DNA of 64,000 nucleotides from Marinobacterium_A aestuariivivens (GCF_042661465.1 NZ_JBHSWE010000001.1:3534001-3598000); one strand, 5' to 3'. Positions 9,722 to 18,986 are shown, counted from the first letter of the stretch. Program-made: numbers and translations. Notes: generated by a model from the sequence alone, not told the origin.

Positions 9722-9746
9722 GTCGCCGTTTGGTCGCCGTTTGTTG
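9722..9746 (+). repeat. Tandem arm-type sites near attR
   Basis: A 25-base copy of the repeat at 3793-3817 (two GTCGCCGTTT plus GTTG), same orientation. It lies between the integrase start and attR, where integrase arm sites and the int promoter are expected. Confidence 0.6.
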
Positions 9747-9869
9747 CCGGTTTAGGGTAGATTTTAGTGGATTCTGTTGGAATTGCCTAACGTGCGTGCA
9801 TCCTTTAAGTATTTGAAAAATTGATGGTTTTTGATTTAGATGGAGCCTGTTGGAAAAGGCTTTTGATTT

Positions 9870-9918
9870 ATGGGGTGCAAGGGGTCGCAGGTTCAAATCC
9901 TGCCGTCCCGACCATTAA
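9870..9918 (+). repeat. attR, duplicated tRNA-Pro 3' end
   Basis: A 49-base perfect copy of 3679-3727, preceded by unrelated AT-rich sequence, so it is not a functional tRNA gene. It marks the right end of the integrative element. Confidence 0.95.
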
Positions 9919-10238
9919 GTTTTTCTTGGAATCAGTCACTTAGATAAGGTCGCGTTAATCCAATCGACGGATCTTCGATGCATGGCTTTAGGACGGGTGC
10001 AGGAAAACCTTCTCAGAGATATCGTTACCCATAAGCGTGCAACTTCCCTAGCGATTCCTAGTCACGCAAAATCTAGTGTTAAGCGGGCTGCACTCAACTC
10101 ACTATTGCCCGGTATTCTTCTCGGCGGAAGTGTTGTGTCCATCGGTTGCATCTGCACTCCATGCCGCTACTCCAATGGTTGGGCTATTCGTCTCCTAAGG
10201 GCACATAGCGATCGTTGCCTATAGACCTCATCTACTTC
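9919..10238. other. Non-coding stretch between attR and the IS66 element
   Basis: About 320 bases. An 80-codon open frame at 9982 has no ribosome site and no family resemblance. I see no RNA gene or terminator. The last 8 bases (TCTACTTC, 10231-10238) are the target duplication of the outer IS66 element. Confidence 0.4.
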
Positions 10239-10320
10239 GTAAGCGTTCATTCCAAGGCGTTATGCCGAGCGTGGTTTTCACGCGATAAGCTGGCCTCACT
10301 TTCATCAAGGAGGTAGCACC

Positions 10321-10605
10321 ATGACCCAAGCCCGCGCACCCCGCATCTCCACTGAACAGTGGCAGGTTCTGATCGAGCAGTGGCAGACCAGTGGTCTGTC
10401 CGCTGAAGCGTTCTGACACGACAAGGGCGTCAGCTACAACCGCTTTTGCATCTGGCGCAAACGGCTGGTAAAGACCGCCACGGCCCCAGCCGCCGAGGCG
10501 AACTTCATCGACTTGGCCGCATTGGCCGCCACAATACCGGGGCGTGGCTGGAACATCGTGCTGAGTCTCGGCAATGGCGTCGAGCTGCGCTTGAGCCAGT
10601 CCTGA
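10321..10605 (+). pseudogene. tnpA: IS66 accessory protein TnpA (outer), internal stop
   Basis: A 94-codon reading frame of the IS66 TnpA type (EQWQVLIEQWQTSGLSAEAF ... SYNRFCIWRKRL) with an in-frame TGA at 10414-10416, where homologues have an amino acid. It has an AAGGAGGT ribosome site upstream. It ends TGATG, overlapping the tnpB start. A single substitution, not an indel, breaks it. Confidence 0.88.
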
Positions 10606-10839
10606 TGTTCACGCCCGGCAGTCAGGCCCGGATCTGGCTCTGTACCGAGCCGACCGACATGCGCAAGTCCTTCGACGGTCTGAGCGCGCTGGTCAAGAAC
10701 CGACTCGACCGGGAACCGCTCAGTGGTCAGTACTTTGTCTTCGTCAATCGGCGCAAGACCGTAAGCGTTGACTGGTTACACGTTGTTTCAGAATACGTGA
10801 GATGTGAAGTTCCCATTTAAAAATAGATGGGAACGTAAC

Positions 10840-11229
10840 ATGCCTGAATCCACACTACCGCCTCGCCGTCGATACCTGCCAGAACTCAAACTGAAAATCG
10901 TCCGCGAAGCGCTGGATGGGCCTCTGTCCAAGGCCGCTGTTGCCCGCAAATACAACATCAATGCCAATATGGTGTCGAACTGGATTCGTGAGTATCGCGA
11001 CGAGGCGCGCTGGGTCAAAAAAGCGAAGGCACCGATATTGCCTATTGTCGTGGATGATGCGGCCACGGCTGATCCCACAGCATTAACACCAGCAACACAG
11101 GTTCATGTACCGGAACCGATCCGGCCAATCGAAGCGACCCTGACGATCCAATTCACCTCAGGCCATCAAATAACCGTCAGCAATCCGAGCGAGACCCTGG
11201 TCCGCCAAATACTGAGTACACTGGCATGA
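10840..11229 (+). CDS. tnpA: IS66 accessory protein TnpA (inner)
   Basis: A 129-residue protein with a Tnp8-like HTH: LKIVREALDGPLSKAAVARKYNINANMVSNWIREYR. It presumably binds the element's ends. The ATG at 10840 (MPESTLPPRR) is chosen over an upstream in-frame ATG at 10804, which lies close to the terminal repeat. The stop overlaps the tnpB ATG (ATGA). Confidence 0.9.
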   Translation: MPESTLPPRRRYLPELKLKIVREALDGPLSKAAVARKYNINANMVSNWIREYRDEARWVKKAKAPILPIVVDDAATADPTALTPATQVHVPEPIRPIEATLTIQFTSGHQITVSNPSETLVRQILSTLA

Positions 11230-11573
11230 TCGGTTTACCCTCCGGAACGCACGTCTGGCTGGTCGCAGGCTATACGGATATGCGAAAGGGCTTTGACGGT
11301 CTTGCCGCCCATGTTCAGTACCAGATCGATAAAGATCCCTTCTCAGGGCATCTCTTCGTGTTCCGAGGTCGGCGAGGTGATCGCATCAAAGTGCTCTGGT
11401 GGGATGGTCAGGGGCTCTGCATGTTTTACAAGCGTCTTGAGCAGGGACGTTTTGTCTGGCCGCAGGCACAGAACGGTGTCATTCACCTGTCGTCTGCACA
11501 GCTGTCCATGCTACTCGAAGGGATCGACTGGCGGACGCCGAGGCGCACTGAACGCCCTGTTCTATCAGCATAA
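11226..11573 (+). CDS. tnpB: IS66 TnpB (inner)
   Basis: A 115-residue IS66 Orf2 protein: GTHVWLVAGYTDMRKGFDGL, then VLWWDGQGLCMFYKRLEQGR. It is needed for IS66 transposition, but its biochemical role is not established. Its start overlaps the tnpA stop by four bases, indicating coupled translation. Confidence 0.95.
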   Translation: MIGLPSGTHVWLVAGYTDMRKGFDGLAAHVQYQIDKDPFSGHLFVFRGRRGDRIKVLWWDGQGLCMFYKRLEQGRFVWPQAQNGVIHLSSAQLSMLLEGIDWRTPRRTERPVLSA

Positions 11574-11623
11574 AACCCAATAAATACGGGGTCTCCAGGC
11601 AGGTTCATGGTAAAATTAACGCC

Positions 11624-13177
11624 ATGAAATTGACCGCTGACTCCCTGCCAAGTGATCCAGAACTGCTTAAGCAGATGGTACTTGCTATGCAGCAGGACAT
11701 GGCCAGTTTGCAGCAGGACCTCACCGCAGAGAAGACTCGGACAGAGCGCCTCGAACTCCGCCTGGCTGCATTGCTTCGGAATCGCTTTGGTCGCTCCAGC
11801 GAACGATCTGGAAGCTCAGACCAGCTCGATCTTCTGATCGAAGATACCGAAACGGCCCTCGCGCAAATATCACCGAGTTCCAACATCTCGGCAACGCTGC
11901 CGTCTACCTCGCGCAGCCGCAAACGCTTCAGCGAATCGCTTCCCCGCGAGGAGCGTCGTTACGAACCCTCCAGTTGTAACTGCCCCGACTGTGGTGGGGA
12001 TATGAAGCTGATCGGAGAAGATACCTCTGAAATGCTGCATGTGGTTCCAGAACAGTATGTCGTTATCCGGCAGGTTCGGCCTAAATATAGCTGTAGTGCC
12101 TGCGATCGAATCGCCCAGGCACCTGCACAGGAGCGTGTGATCGATAAGGGGATCGCTTCGGCGGCGCTGATCGCGCAAGTGATCGTTGATAAATACGCTG
12201 ATCATCTACCTCTCTACCGTCAGGAAGAGCGCTTCAGGCGTGCGGGTATCGATCTGGATCGCTCCACGCTGGCGGGCTGGGTGGGTCGTGCCGGTGCACT
12301 GTTGGAACCCCTGGTCCAGGCAATCCGCAGCCATGTCATGGATGCGGACAAGCTCCATGCCGACGACACCACAGCGCCCACGCTCAAGCCTGGGAACAGT
12401 AAAACCCTGACGGGACGCTACTGGAACTATGTGCGTGATGATCGTCCCTGGGCTGGTGATGCCGCACCGGCGGTCTGGTTCCAATACAGCACAACGCGAT
12501 CTGGGAAAGAGCCAGCCGCTCACCTGAAAGGGTATTGCGGCATTATCCAGGCAGATGCCTATGCGGGTTACAACCTGGCGGTTCAATCAGGCATCACGAG
12601 AGCCGGTTGTTGGGCGCATGTGAGAAGAAAGTTCTTTGAACTGGCAGAATCCACACAAAGTCCTGTAGCACAGGAGGCCGTTGATCGAATCAACGCGCTG
12701 TATAGCGTAGAGAAACAGATCAATGGCCGGCCACCCGATGAACGGCAAGCTTATCGAGCAGGACAGGCCAAACCGTTAATGGATGATCTGCATGCCTGGC
12801 TGGATCAGACGCTTCGGCAATGCTCTAAAGGCTCTGCCCTGGGGAGAGCGATCAACTATGCCCGTAAGCAGTGGGATAGCCTGACGCTGTATCTCAACGA
12901 TGGTCGAGTCGAGATCGATAACAATGCCGCTGAACGTGCCATCCGTCCCTTGGCCTTGGGGCGGAAAAATCATCTTTTTGCTGGATCTGAGGATGGCGGG
13001 CATTACGGTGCGGCGCTCTACAGCATCATGGGTACAGCGAAGTTGAACGGTATCGATCCGAAAGCTTACCTGACAGCCGTACTGAAACGGATCAACAATA
13101 CCAGGGCATCAGACGTCGAAAGCCTGCTCCCCTGGAACATCAACCTCGACGACTCGCAGGTTGCTGAGGCCATCTAG
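11624..13177 (+). CDS. tnpC: IS66 transposase TnpC (inner)
   Basis: A 517-residue DDE transposase. The N-terminal coiled coil (residues about 10-50) is followed by a zinc-binding region with CNCPDCGGDMK and YSCSACD. Catalytic residues are visible as D in LHADDTTAP, D in IQADAYAGYN and E in DNNAAERAIRPL. Length and motifs are normal and there are no breaks, so the protein should be functional. Confidence 0.96.
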   Translation: MKLTADSLPSDPELLKQMVLAMQQDMASLQQDLTAEKTRTERLELRLAALLRNRFGRSSERSGSSDQLDLLIEDTETALAQISPSSNISATLPSTSRSRKRFSESLPREERRYEPSSCNCPDCGGDMKLIGEDTSEMLHVVPEQYVVIRQVRPKYSCSACDRIAQAPAQERVIDKGIASAALIAQVIVDKYADHLPLYRQEERFRRAGIDLDRSTLAGWVGRAGALLEPLVQAIRSHVMDADKLHADDTTAPTLKPGNSKTLTGRYWNYVRDDRPWAGDAAPAVWFQYSTTRSGKEPAAHLKGYCGIIQADAYAGYNLAVQSGITRAGCWAHVRRKFFELAESTQSPVAQEAVDRINALYSVEKQINGRPPDERQAYRAGQAKPLMDDLHAWLDQTLRQCSKGSALGRAINYARKQWDSLTLYLNDGRVEIDNNAAERAIRPLALGRKNHLFAGSEDGGHYGAALYSIMGTAKLNGIDPKAYLTAVLKRINNTRASDVESLLPWNINLDDSQVAEAI

Positions 13178-13405
13178 GGTGTAAGCAGTCAACGCTTACG
13201 CAAGACCCAGATGAAGGTGCTGTACTTCGAACCGTCGGGCTTTTGTCTGTGGAGTAAACGCCTCAAACGAGGCCAGTTCCAGGTCAGGCCTTCGGCAAGC
13301 GGACAGCAGGCCCTGACCTGGACCGACCTGCAACTGATCCTAGATGGCATCGAGGTGGAGAAGGCTCGCCGGTTCAAGCGCTATCACCACCCATCCTGAT
13401 CGCTT

Positions 13406-15025
13406 TTGGGTATACTCCAGTGCCATGACGACGACTTCTGCACCCCAGCCCAGCCCCGCACCAGCATCGACGACGACCTGACGGTCGCGGAGTTGGCGGC
13501 ATTGAATGCCGAAAACAGCCCGTTGCGGGAAGAGAATGCCGCCCTGCGGCAGCGGGTGGAGTGGTTCGAGCGGCAACTGTTCGGCCAGAAGTCGGAGAAA
13601 CGTCCGGTCGACAACCCGCACCAGCCCAGCCTGCTGGGCGCAGTGCCACCCGCAACACCGGCGGAAGGCGAACAGGTCACTATCACCTATCAGCGCGGCA
13701 AGGCCCCCAAGCAGCGCCCCGATGACTGCGTCAACGACACGGGGCTGCGCTTCTATGCCGAGGTGCCTGTAGAAGTGATCGCGCTGACCGCGCCGGAGCT
13801 GGACGGGCCGGAGGCGGATCAGTTCGAGATCATCGGCACCAAGAACACCTTCCGTCTGGCACAGCGTCCGGCCAGCTATGTGGTGTTGCAGTACGACCGC
13901 CCGGTGGTGAAGCGCAAAGGCAGCGAGCAGCCCTTGCCGAGCCCGGCGCCGTCCAACGTCCTGGACCGTAGCCTAGCGGACGTCAGCCTGCTGGTCGGTC
14001 TGCTGGTCGACAAGTTCCTCTATCACCTGCCGCTGCACCGTCAGTATCGGCGTATCGAGCAGGCGGGCATCACGCTCAGCCGGACGACGCGGACCAACCT
14101 GACCAAGCGCGCGATCGACCTGCTGCGCCCCATCGTCGATGCCCAGCTGGCCAGCGTGCTGCTGAGCCGGGTACTGGCGATGGACGAAACGCCGATCAAG
14201 GCCGGAAAGGCGGGGCCCGGCAAGCTGAAGCAGAGCTGGTTCTGGCCGCTGTATGGCTATCAGGACGAGGTCGTGTTCACCTTCTCCGCCAGCCGGGGAC
14301 GGCAGCATATCGAAACGCTGCTGCGGCAAGGCTTCAGCGGTGCCTTGATCAGCGACGGTTATGCCGCCTATGCACGCTATGCGCAGCAGTACGAGGCGGT
14401 GATCCATGCGCAATGTTGGGTCTACAGTCGTCGCCAGTTTATCGAAGCGGAATCGACCGAACCGGCAGTGGTACGCGAAGCCCTGGACTACATTGCCGCG
14501 CTGTACCGGATCGAGGAGCAGATCCGCGAGCAGCGTCTGAGCGACGATAAAAAGCAGCAGTACCGGCTGACGCACAGCAAGCCGCCGGTCGATGGCTTCT
14601 TCGCGTGGAGTCAGACGCAGCTGCAACGGGCTGACCTGACGCCGTCGAATCCTCTGAAAAGGGCCTTGAATTATGTGCTCGCCCGCGAGCACAAACTGCG
14701 GGTATTCCTGGAAGATCCGGCGGTGCCGCTGGACACCAACCATCCGGAGAGAGCGCTGCGCCCCATACCCATGGGAAGGCGCTCATGGCTCTTCTGTTGG
14801 ACCGAACTGGGCGCCGAGCACGTCGGGATCATCCAAAGTCTGATCAGCACCTGCAAGCTGCACGACATCAATCCCTATACCTATCTGACCGATGTCTTGC
14901 TGCGGGTCGGCCGCCATCCCGCCAGTCAGGTTGAAGACCTGACACCTCGGCTGTGGAAGGCCAAGTTCGCAGCCAATCCGCTGCGCTCAGATCTCTATCG
15001 GGTGGTCAATACCGCCTCAGAATGA
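13406..15025 (+). CDS. tnpC: IS66 transposase TnpC (outer)
   Basis: About 539 residues. Catalytic residues are D in AMDETPIKAG, D in LISDGYAAYA and E in NHPERALRPI. The leucine-rich coiled coil ENAALRQRVEWFERQLFG is at the N-terminus. The expected ATG at 13425 (MTTTSAPQPSPAPAS) runs out of frame and stops after 19 codons. The long frame opens only from a TTG at 13406, so one base is probably missing around 13480, or the weak upstream start is used. The catalytic part is intact. Confidence 0.92.
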   Translation: MGILQCHDDDFCTPAQPRTSIDDDLTVAELAALNAENSPLREENAALRQRVEWFERQLFGQKSEKRPVDNPHQPSLLGAVPPATPAEGEQVTITYQRGKAPKQRPDDCVNDTGLRFYAEVPVEVIALTAPELDGPEADQFEIIGTKNTFRLAQRPASYVVLQYDRPVVKRKGSEQPLPSPAPSNVLDRSLADVSLLVGLLVDKFLYHLPLHRQYRRIEQAGITLSRTTRTNLTKRAIDLLRPIVDAQLASVLLSRVLAMDETPIKAGKAGPGKLKQSWFWPLYGYQDEVVFTFSASRGRQHIETLLRQGFSGALISDGYAAYARYAQQYEAVIHAQCWVYSRRQFIEAESTEPAVVREALDYIAALYRIEEQIREQRLSDDKKQQYRLTHSKPPVDGFFAWSQTQLQRADLTPSNPLKRALNYVLAREHKLRVFLEDPAVPLDTNHPERALRPIPMGRRSWLFCWTELGAEHVGIIQSLISTCKLHDINPYTYLTDVLLRVGRHPASQVEDLTPRLWKAKFAANPLRSDLYRVVNTASE

Positions 15026-15033
15026 CCGCTTAC

Positions 15034-15182
15034 TCTACTTCGTTATAGCGAAATAAGCTGACTTTAGGTTTTGGATCTCCCTGACACCCGCTTGTTTCCA
15101 CACCGAGCCAGCTGTAGCTACGGGGGAATTCCATACAAGTTAACAGCAAGTTCCAGAAGAAAAGTTGACGTGGTGCTAAATG
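15034..15182. other. Short non-coding region right of the IS66 pair
   Basis: It begins with the 8-bp target duplication TCTACTTC. No gene is seen. It presumably holds the promoter of the downstream ATPase operon; the palindrome that follows may regulate it. Confidence 0.4.
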
Positions 15183-15209
15183 TTGTCTATATGTTGGATA
15201 TATAGACAA
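15183..15209 (+). promoter_or_regulatory. 27-bp palindrome upstream of defence operon A
   Basis: A perfect 10-bp inverted repeat, TTGTCTATAT and ATATAGACAA, separated by 7 bases. It lies 22 bases upstream of the first start codon of the four-gene operon. Its AT-rich symmetry and position fit an operator for a dimeric repressor or an overlap with the promoter. No repressor gene sits next to it. The regulatory role is inferred. Confidence 0.5.
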
Positions 15210-15231
15210 TGTATATCGGATGTATTTCAGC

Positions 15232-15456
15232 ATGAAAGAGTCGAAGAATGAGCGTTTCCGGCGTCTCGCGGAATCCAGAGGAAATCGGCTGATACGCGAA
15301 ATAGCCTTGCTGGGCAATCTTGCCAATCCAAAGAACTACTCCTACTCCGAGGACGAAGTGGAACGGCTGTTCGCCCCGATCGAGCAGGAATTGAAGGAAA
15401 CAAGAGCACTTTTCAACATGAATTCTGAATCAGCAAGGAAGGTAAAATTCTCGTGA
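15232..15456 (+). CDS. Small leader protein of GHKL ATPase module A
   Basis: A 74-residue protein from ATG 15232 (a second ATG lies 12 bases upstream). The N-terminal half is basic and helical (KNERFRRLAESRGNRLIREI). It is followed by LLGNLANPKNYSYSEDEVERLF, a pattern I remember from small proteins near defence or restriction genes, with no established function. Its stop overlaps the GTG start of the next gene by four bases (GTGA), so the two are translationally coupled. It may be a regulator or an assembly partner of the ATPase, but neither is shown. Confidence 0.7.
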   Translation: MKESKNERFRRLAESRGNRLIREIALLGNLANPKNYSYSEDEVERLFAPIEQELKETRALFNMNSESARKVKFS

Positions 15457-17356
15457 ACATTGACGGATTCGGTTTCTACTTTGAAAAGCAGGGCAGATCT
15501 GGTGACGAAGGCCCTATTGACCCTTCCCAGCAGTACTTTGAGGGTTCTCATGCCGGCGATGCTGTTGTTCGGGAGACCGGACAGAACACCCTAGACAACC
15601 GGGGTAAGAGTGCTGAAGGCCCGATAAGGATGGAGTTCGAACTGGCATCAATGCTTACCGAGGAAATTCCCGGAATCGAGCAGTTACGGGAGCATCTGGA
15701 TGCGGTAGCATCCCAGACCGTCGGCCAGCAGGGGCATGAACGCATGGTTCAGGCTGCAGAGCTGGCTAAACAGAAAGAAATCCCTGTCCTTCGTATATCT
15801 GATTACAACACCACCGGTTTAACCGGCAGTGAATCGCTCAGTTCCCGCAGTTCTCCACTCAGTCGGCTGACACGAGGAAAGGGCGGATCGGAGGATGATG
15901 AACGCGGTGGTTCATTCGGAATTGGGGCTGCCGTCGGCCCCATGGCATCGAATTTGTCAACGGTAATCTATACCTCCCTTCCTGAGGACTCTGACCGGTC
16001 GGTTATGGCTGGGTACACAAGGCTCGCAACACATGAACTGGAAGGGATTAGCTATAGGGCTGAGGGATACATCACCTTACTGGACGCAGATGACTTCTCA
16101 TATCCACGGCCGGCACCGGCAATTGGTCCCTTCGATGAGCGGACTGAGCCCGGTACGGACATTTACATTCTCGGCTATCGGATGGCTGAAGATGATCCCG
16201 AACTGGAACGCCTCCGCGAAGCACTAATAGACAACTTCATGGCGGCTATTGATCAAGGCCGACTCGTGGTCGAGGGGTGTGCCCTCGGCAATCATTGGAG
16301 ACTTGATGTAGACACGCTCGGAGGGTTCGCAAAAAAACGGCCCGAATTACACGCTTTTTATCGAGCGCTGAAGGACCCAGATCCCACGGAGGCGGATCTG
16401 CCGCATGTTGGTAAAGTGCGGCTGTATGTGAACATTGATGATCGGCTGGAAAAGAAACTGCACACCATAACTATGCGTGCACCGTTGATGAAGATTGATA
16501 CCTTTAAACACAATTCCATTTCCGCCAAGTACGCGGCGGTTCTGATTTGCGAGGAGACTAAAGGCAATAAGTACCTGCGTACTCTCGAGCCCCCCAGCAT
16601 CACATGTGGGATGCTGCCAGAGATCCACATTATGGTGTCACTGTGGTGCGTTCGCTCAAGGAATTTGTCAGAGAGGCGCTCAAAGACCGGGTCAGGGAGG
16701 AAATCGGCGACCTTGTGGAAATAGATGGTCTTGCGCGATTCCTTCCCACGAATAGCGTGGGGGATGGGAGATCCGGAGACCCCGCCATGCCTACTTCTGA
16801 ACTAGATGCAGAAGGCAGCACGATTGAATCTAGCTCTGTCACCGGTGCCCGGTCAGATGTTGAACCGGTCGTTCAGAAGCCCGGCAGGAAAGTGCAGGTT
16901 AAAGTGCGCAGACCGGCAGTAGGCGGAGTTGATGATGAAGAAATCGAGCAGGGTCGTGACCGTGGTGGACCCCGCCGAAGAAAAAGAGAAGGCGGTCCTC
17001 TTCCGGGATTTGGTGCAGACGGTGAGGGAGCATCCCGTATCCGGGGGCGCGATCTTCGCTTCAGAAGCTGGAGCGCACCAACTGACGATGCGACAGCTGC
17101 TATTATCGCAGTCGCAATTATTGCCGAAAGTGATGAGTCGGGCGACTTGGAGCTTGTAGCGCTGGGTCCGGGAGGCGAGCCTGAGAAAGGTTTTGAGCTC
17201 GGGATTTCTAGAGCGGTCCTGCATGGGCCTGATGGTAAAGTAGATGTCAGTTTTTCCGGAAATATGCTCAGGAACATCAGACTGTCACAAGGTCAGAAGA
17301 CCCGTATTGATATTTATGTTCCGGCTGGCGAGCGGTATCGCCTGGAGGCTGTCTGA
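15453..17356 (+). CDS. GHKL-type ATPase, module A (one frameshift)
   Basis: About 635 residues once joined. The N-terminal GHKL (Hsp90/MutL/histidine-kinase-like) ATPase domain shows the N-box E41...N45 (RETGQN), the G1 motif SDYNTTGLTG with D117, and the G2 glycines GGSFGIG at about 151-157. The rest has a middle domain to about 430, an acidic/basic low-complexity linker and a beta-rich C-terminal domain of about 80 residues. The frame breaks in a C-run at about 16590: LRTLEPP continues as HHMWDAARDPHYGVTVVRSL if one C is added. GTG 15453 overlaps the preceding stop, and the gene ends TGATG into the next. It shares its motif signature and gene order with 19386-21261. No nuclease motif is seen. 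An ATP-driven switch in a defence complex is my inference. Confidence 0.8.
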
Positions 17357-18201
17357 TGGCAAAACGTGGCTCCTATCCTCACCCAATAATCGATGAGTCT
17401 GACGATGTAGACTCTCAATTCGAGGTTCGCAATGTTTGTGTTGGAACGACACAGCAGGACATCGAAGTCACATACGAGATTCTGGCTGATGACCAAGACC
17501 TGATCAGATTGCTGGACAGCGGCGAGGCCATGCATAGCCTTCGCTGGAGCTGCTCCTCAACCATATCGACAGGTGAGATGGAACCAGCTGTATACCAGCG
17601 AACTGAGGCAGGCATGCACCTCAGGGCGTGGCTGGATCAGGATCTCGTAAAGGGGGATGTAGTTTTAGAATTTCGTGTGATTACAACCAGTGCCATTTCG
17701 GGCTACTCATGGGAGAGGCAGCACGATGACTACGGAGCTGCAGCGTTTGATCTGCAGCCGGGGGATCTGCTGGCAGAGGGGGAACGACCAGGTTCGGAGT
17801 TAACAAGCTCTACGATCCGCTGGACCCTCCAGTTGGCAGCTGTTTCAGTTTCGTCCGCAGTACCAGCCGTCACAAGCGAATACTTGTGACTTTCGACAGC
17901 GACGAGACTGTTCATGTTCAGCTGCCCGCAAAAACGTTCGATAACTTCAAATTGTTCAGCAACAGGCCGGACCTCCAGATTAGCTTGGTTGTACTACCAG
18001 CACTTATAGAAACGCTTTTTTTATGAAAGCTAACAGGGATGCTGAGCCACTTGATGACAAGGCTTGGTTCATTGTAATTGACCAGCTTGTGGAAGATCGA
18101 GGGGGTGGGAACAATCCATTCTTGACCTTGCGCAAAAGATCCTTGAGAGCCCGATTGACTCTGCTATTTGTGCTGGGCTGACAACAGAGGATGAATACTG
18201 A
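17356..18201 (+). CDS. Middle protein of module A (three frameshifts), unknown function
   Basis: About 283 residues when three apparent single-base losses are repaired. They lie at a G-run near 17780, a T-run near 18017 and a G-run near 18101. The joined protein is mostly beta in its first 200 residues (EVTYEILADDQDLIRLLD; FSFVRSTSRHKRILVTFDS). It ends in a helical part that starts with LVVLPALIETLFFMKAN. The equivalent gene in module B has ALVLPAALRQILLHYLWND at the same place, so I regard the two as homologues. The start ATG overlaps the ATPase stop and the stop overlaps the next ATG (TGATG). No known domain is recognised. Confidence 0.7.
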
Positions 18202-18986
18202 TGACCAAAGTACCTGAAGTTAGGGCGCTCACTGAATCCGCGGTACTCGACCTCTTTGCCCAACTTGAGTCAGCATCTGAACCTGAAGTATTTCTGGCCA
18301 GTGCCAATGCCATCCTGACTAAGACCGATAATCAGCTGGCACTGCCCGTCAGCTTGGGCGTTCCCGATATGCTCAAGGCAACGGGTACCAGAGCAGTTGA
18401 TATTGAAAATGCACCTTGCGTTCATGAGTATCTAGGGGAGTTGAAACTCGCAAATGCCGCAGATGCCCGATTGTGGAACTACCTTGCATTCGGCACATAC
18501 CGCACTTATATGGAGGCGAGATGGCCACTACTGGCATCTGACTCAGACAGAGATGCCTGGAAACGACGTGTAAAAGACCGCTGGATGCTTCCCATTGGTT
18601 CAATTACTCGAGGTAGGCTCGTGCGCCATGGAATCGCCCGTCTCTGGTGGGTTGCTCATCTTACTTATTCGCCACATGCGACAGAAGGCATAGCAAAGGA
18701 TGACCCATACGCATACACCCGCGAGGTGTTCAGAAGCGAAGATCGTCTGAACGCGATATTTGACAGGGAAGTCGGGGCCTTTCCGCACGTAAGAGCTGCC
18801 GTGCTGGACCATGCAGCAAATCTCGGGGCCGAAGCAACTGACAAGTACCTCCATCGCGTCATGCAGTACCTGACTTTGGTACATGGATATCGTGACGTGG
18901 GCGCCTTGGATGCTGAGGGGATCAACAACCTGGTCAGCCTCGCTGCCGCGCATGCCTTAGCAGGTGCTCAGGCAACCAATGCCTGA
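18201..18986 (+). CDS. DUF6339-like helical protein, module A
   Basis: A 261-residue mostly helical protein. From memory it resembles the DUF6339 family, which has a conserved ARLWNYLAF...YMEARWP stretch (residues about 93-112) and a later IARLWW.AHLTY (about 145-156). The first residues, VRALTESAVLDLFAQLE, also fit. It is the last gene of the operon and is coupled by TGATG to the one before. Biochemical function is unknown. Its fixed position after the ATPase and the middle protein suggests it is part of the same complex. No search was run. Confidence 0.7.
   Translation: MTKVPEVRALTESAVLDLFAQLESASEPEVFLASANAILTKTDNQLALPVSLGVPDMLKATGTRAVDIENAPCVHEYLGELKLANAADARLWNYLAFGTYRTYMEARWPLLASDSDRDAWKRRVKDRWMLPIGSITRGRLVRHGIARLWWVAHLTYSPHATEGIAKDDPYAYTREVFRSEDRLNAIFDREVGAFPHVRAAVLDHAANLGAEATDKYLHRVMQYLTLVHGYRDVGALDAEGINNLVSLAAAHALAGAQATNA

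Larger units (their letters stand above)
3679..9918. mobile_element. tRNA-Pro integrative element carrying an ApeA-like defence gene
   Basis: A 6.2 kb element bounded by 49-bp perfect direct repeats (3679-3727 and 9870-9918). The repeats start inside the tRNA-Pro anticodon loop and run through CCA. It contains a P4-type tyrosine integrase at the end distal to the tRNA gene, an AlpA-type regulator, three small unknown or HTH genes, and an AT-rich HEPN gene, all on the minus strand. No replication, capsid or conjugation genes are visible, so it resembles a small phage-satellite-like or mobilisable island. Tandem copies of GTCGCCGTTT lie just inside both ends, as expected for integrase arm sites. 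Confidence 0.9.
10761..13199 (+). mobile_element. IS66-family element (inner), apparently intact
   Basis: A 2439-bp element with near-perfect 21-bp terminal repeats (GTAAGCGTTGACTG(G/C)TTACAC, one mismatch) and the 8-bp target duplication GCAAGACC (10753-10760 and 13200-13207). It encodes uninterrupted tnpA, tnpB and tnpC in the same direction as the host element. All three frames are unbroken, so it may still be active. Confidence 0.96.
10605..13399 (+). pseudogene. tnpB: IS66 TnpB (outer), split by the inner IS
   Basis: The first part, 10605-10760 (QARIWLCTEPTDMRKSFDGL), and the second, 13208-13399 (KVLYFEPSGFCLWSKRLKRG), join in frame to a normal TnpB of about 115 residues if the insertion and one copy of GCAAGACC are removed. 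The join reads ...RRKTQMKVLYFEP, as in intact family members. Confidence 0.9.
10239..15033 (+). mobile_element. IS66-family element (outer), interrupted by a second IS66
   Basis: Terminal inverted repeats start GTAAGCGTTCATT on the left and, reverse-complemented, GTAAGCGGTCATT on the right, matching in 18 of 21 bases. An 8-bp target duplication TCTACTTC flanks it (10231-10238 and 15034-15041), the size typical of IS66. Its gene order is tnpA-tnpB-tnpC. tnpA has an internal stop and tnpB is split by the inner element, so this copy should be defective in its own TnpA and TnpB. Without the 2.44 kb insert and its target duplication it would be about 2.35 kb, a normal IS66 size. Confidence 0.95.

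Noticed and set aside
9982..10224. An 80-codon frame between attR and the IS66 element
   Set aside because: No start context and no recognisable family.
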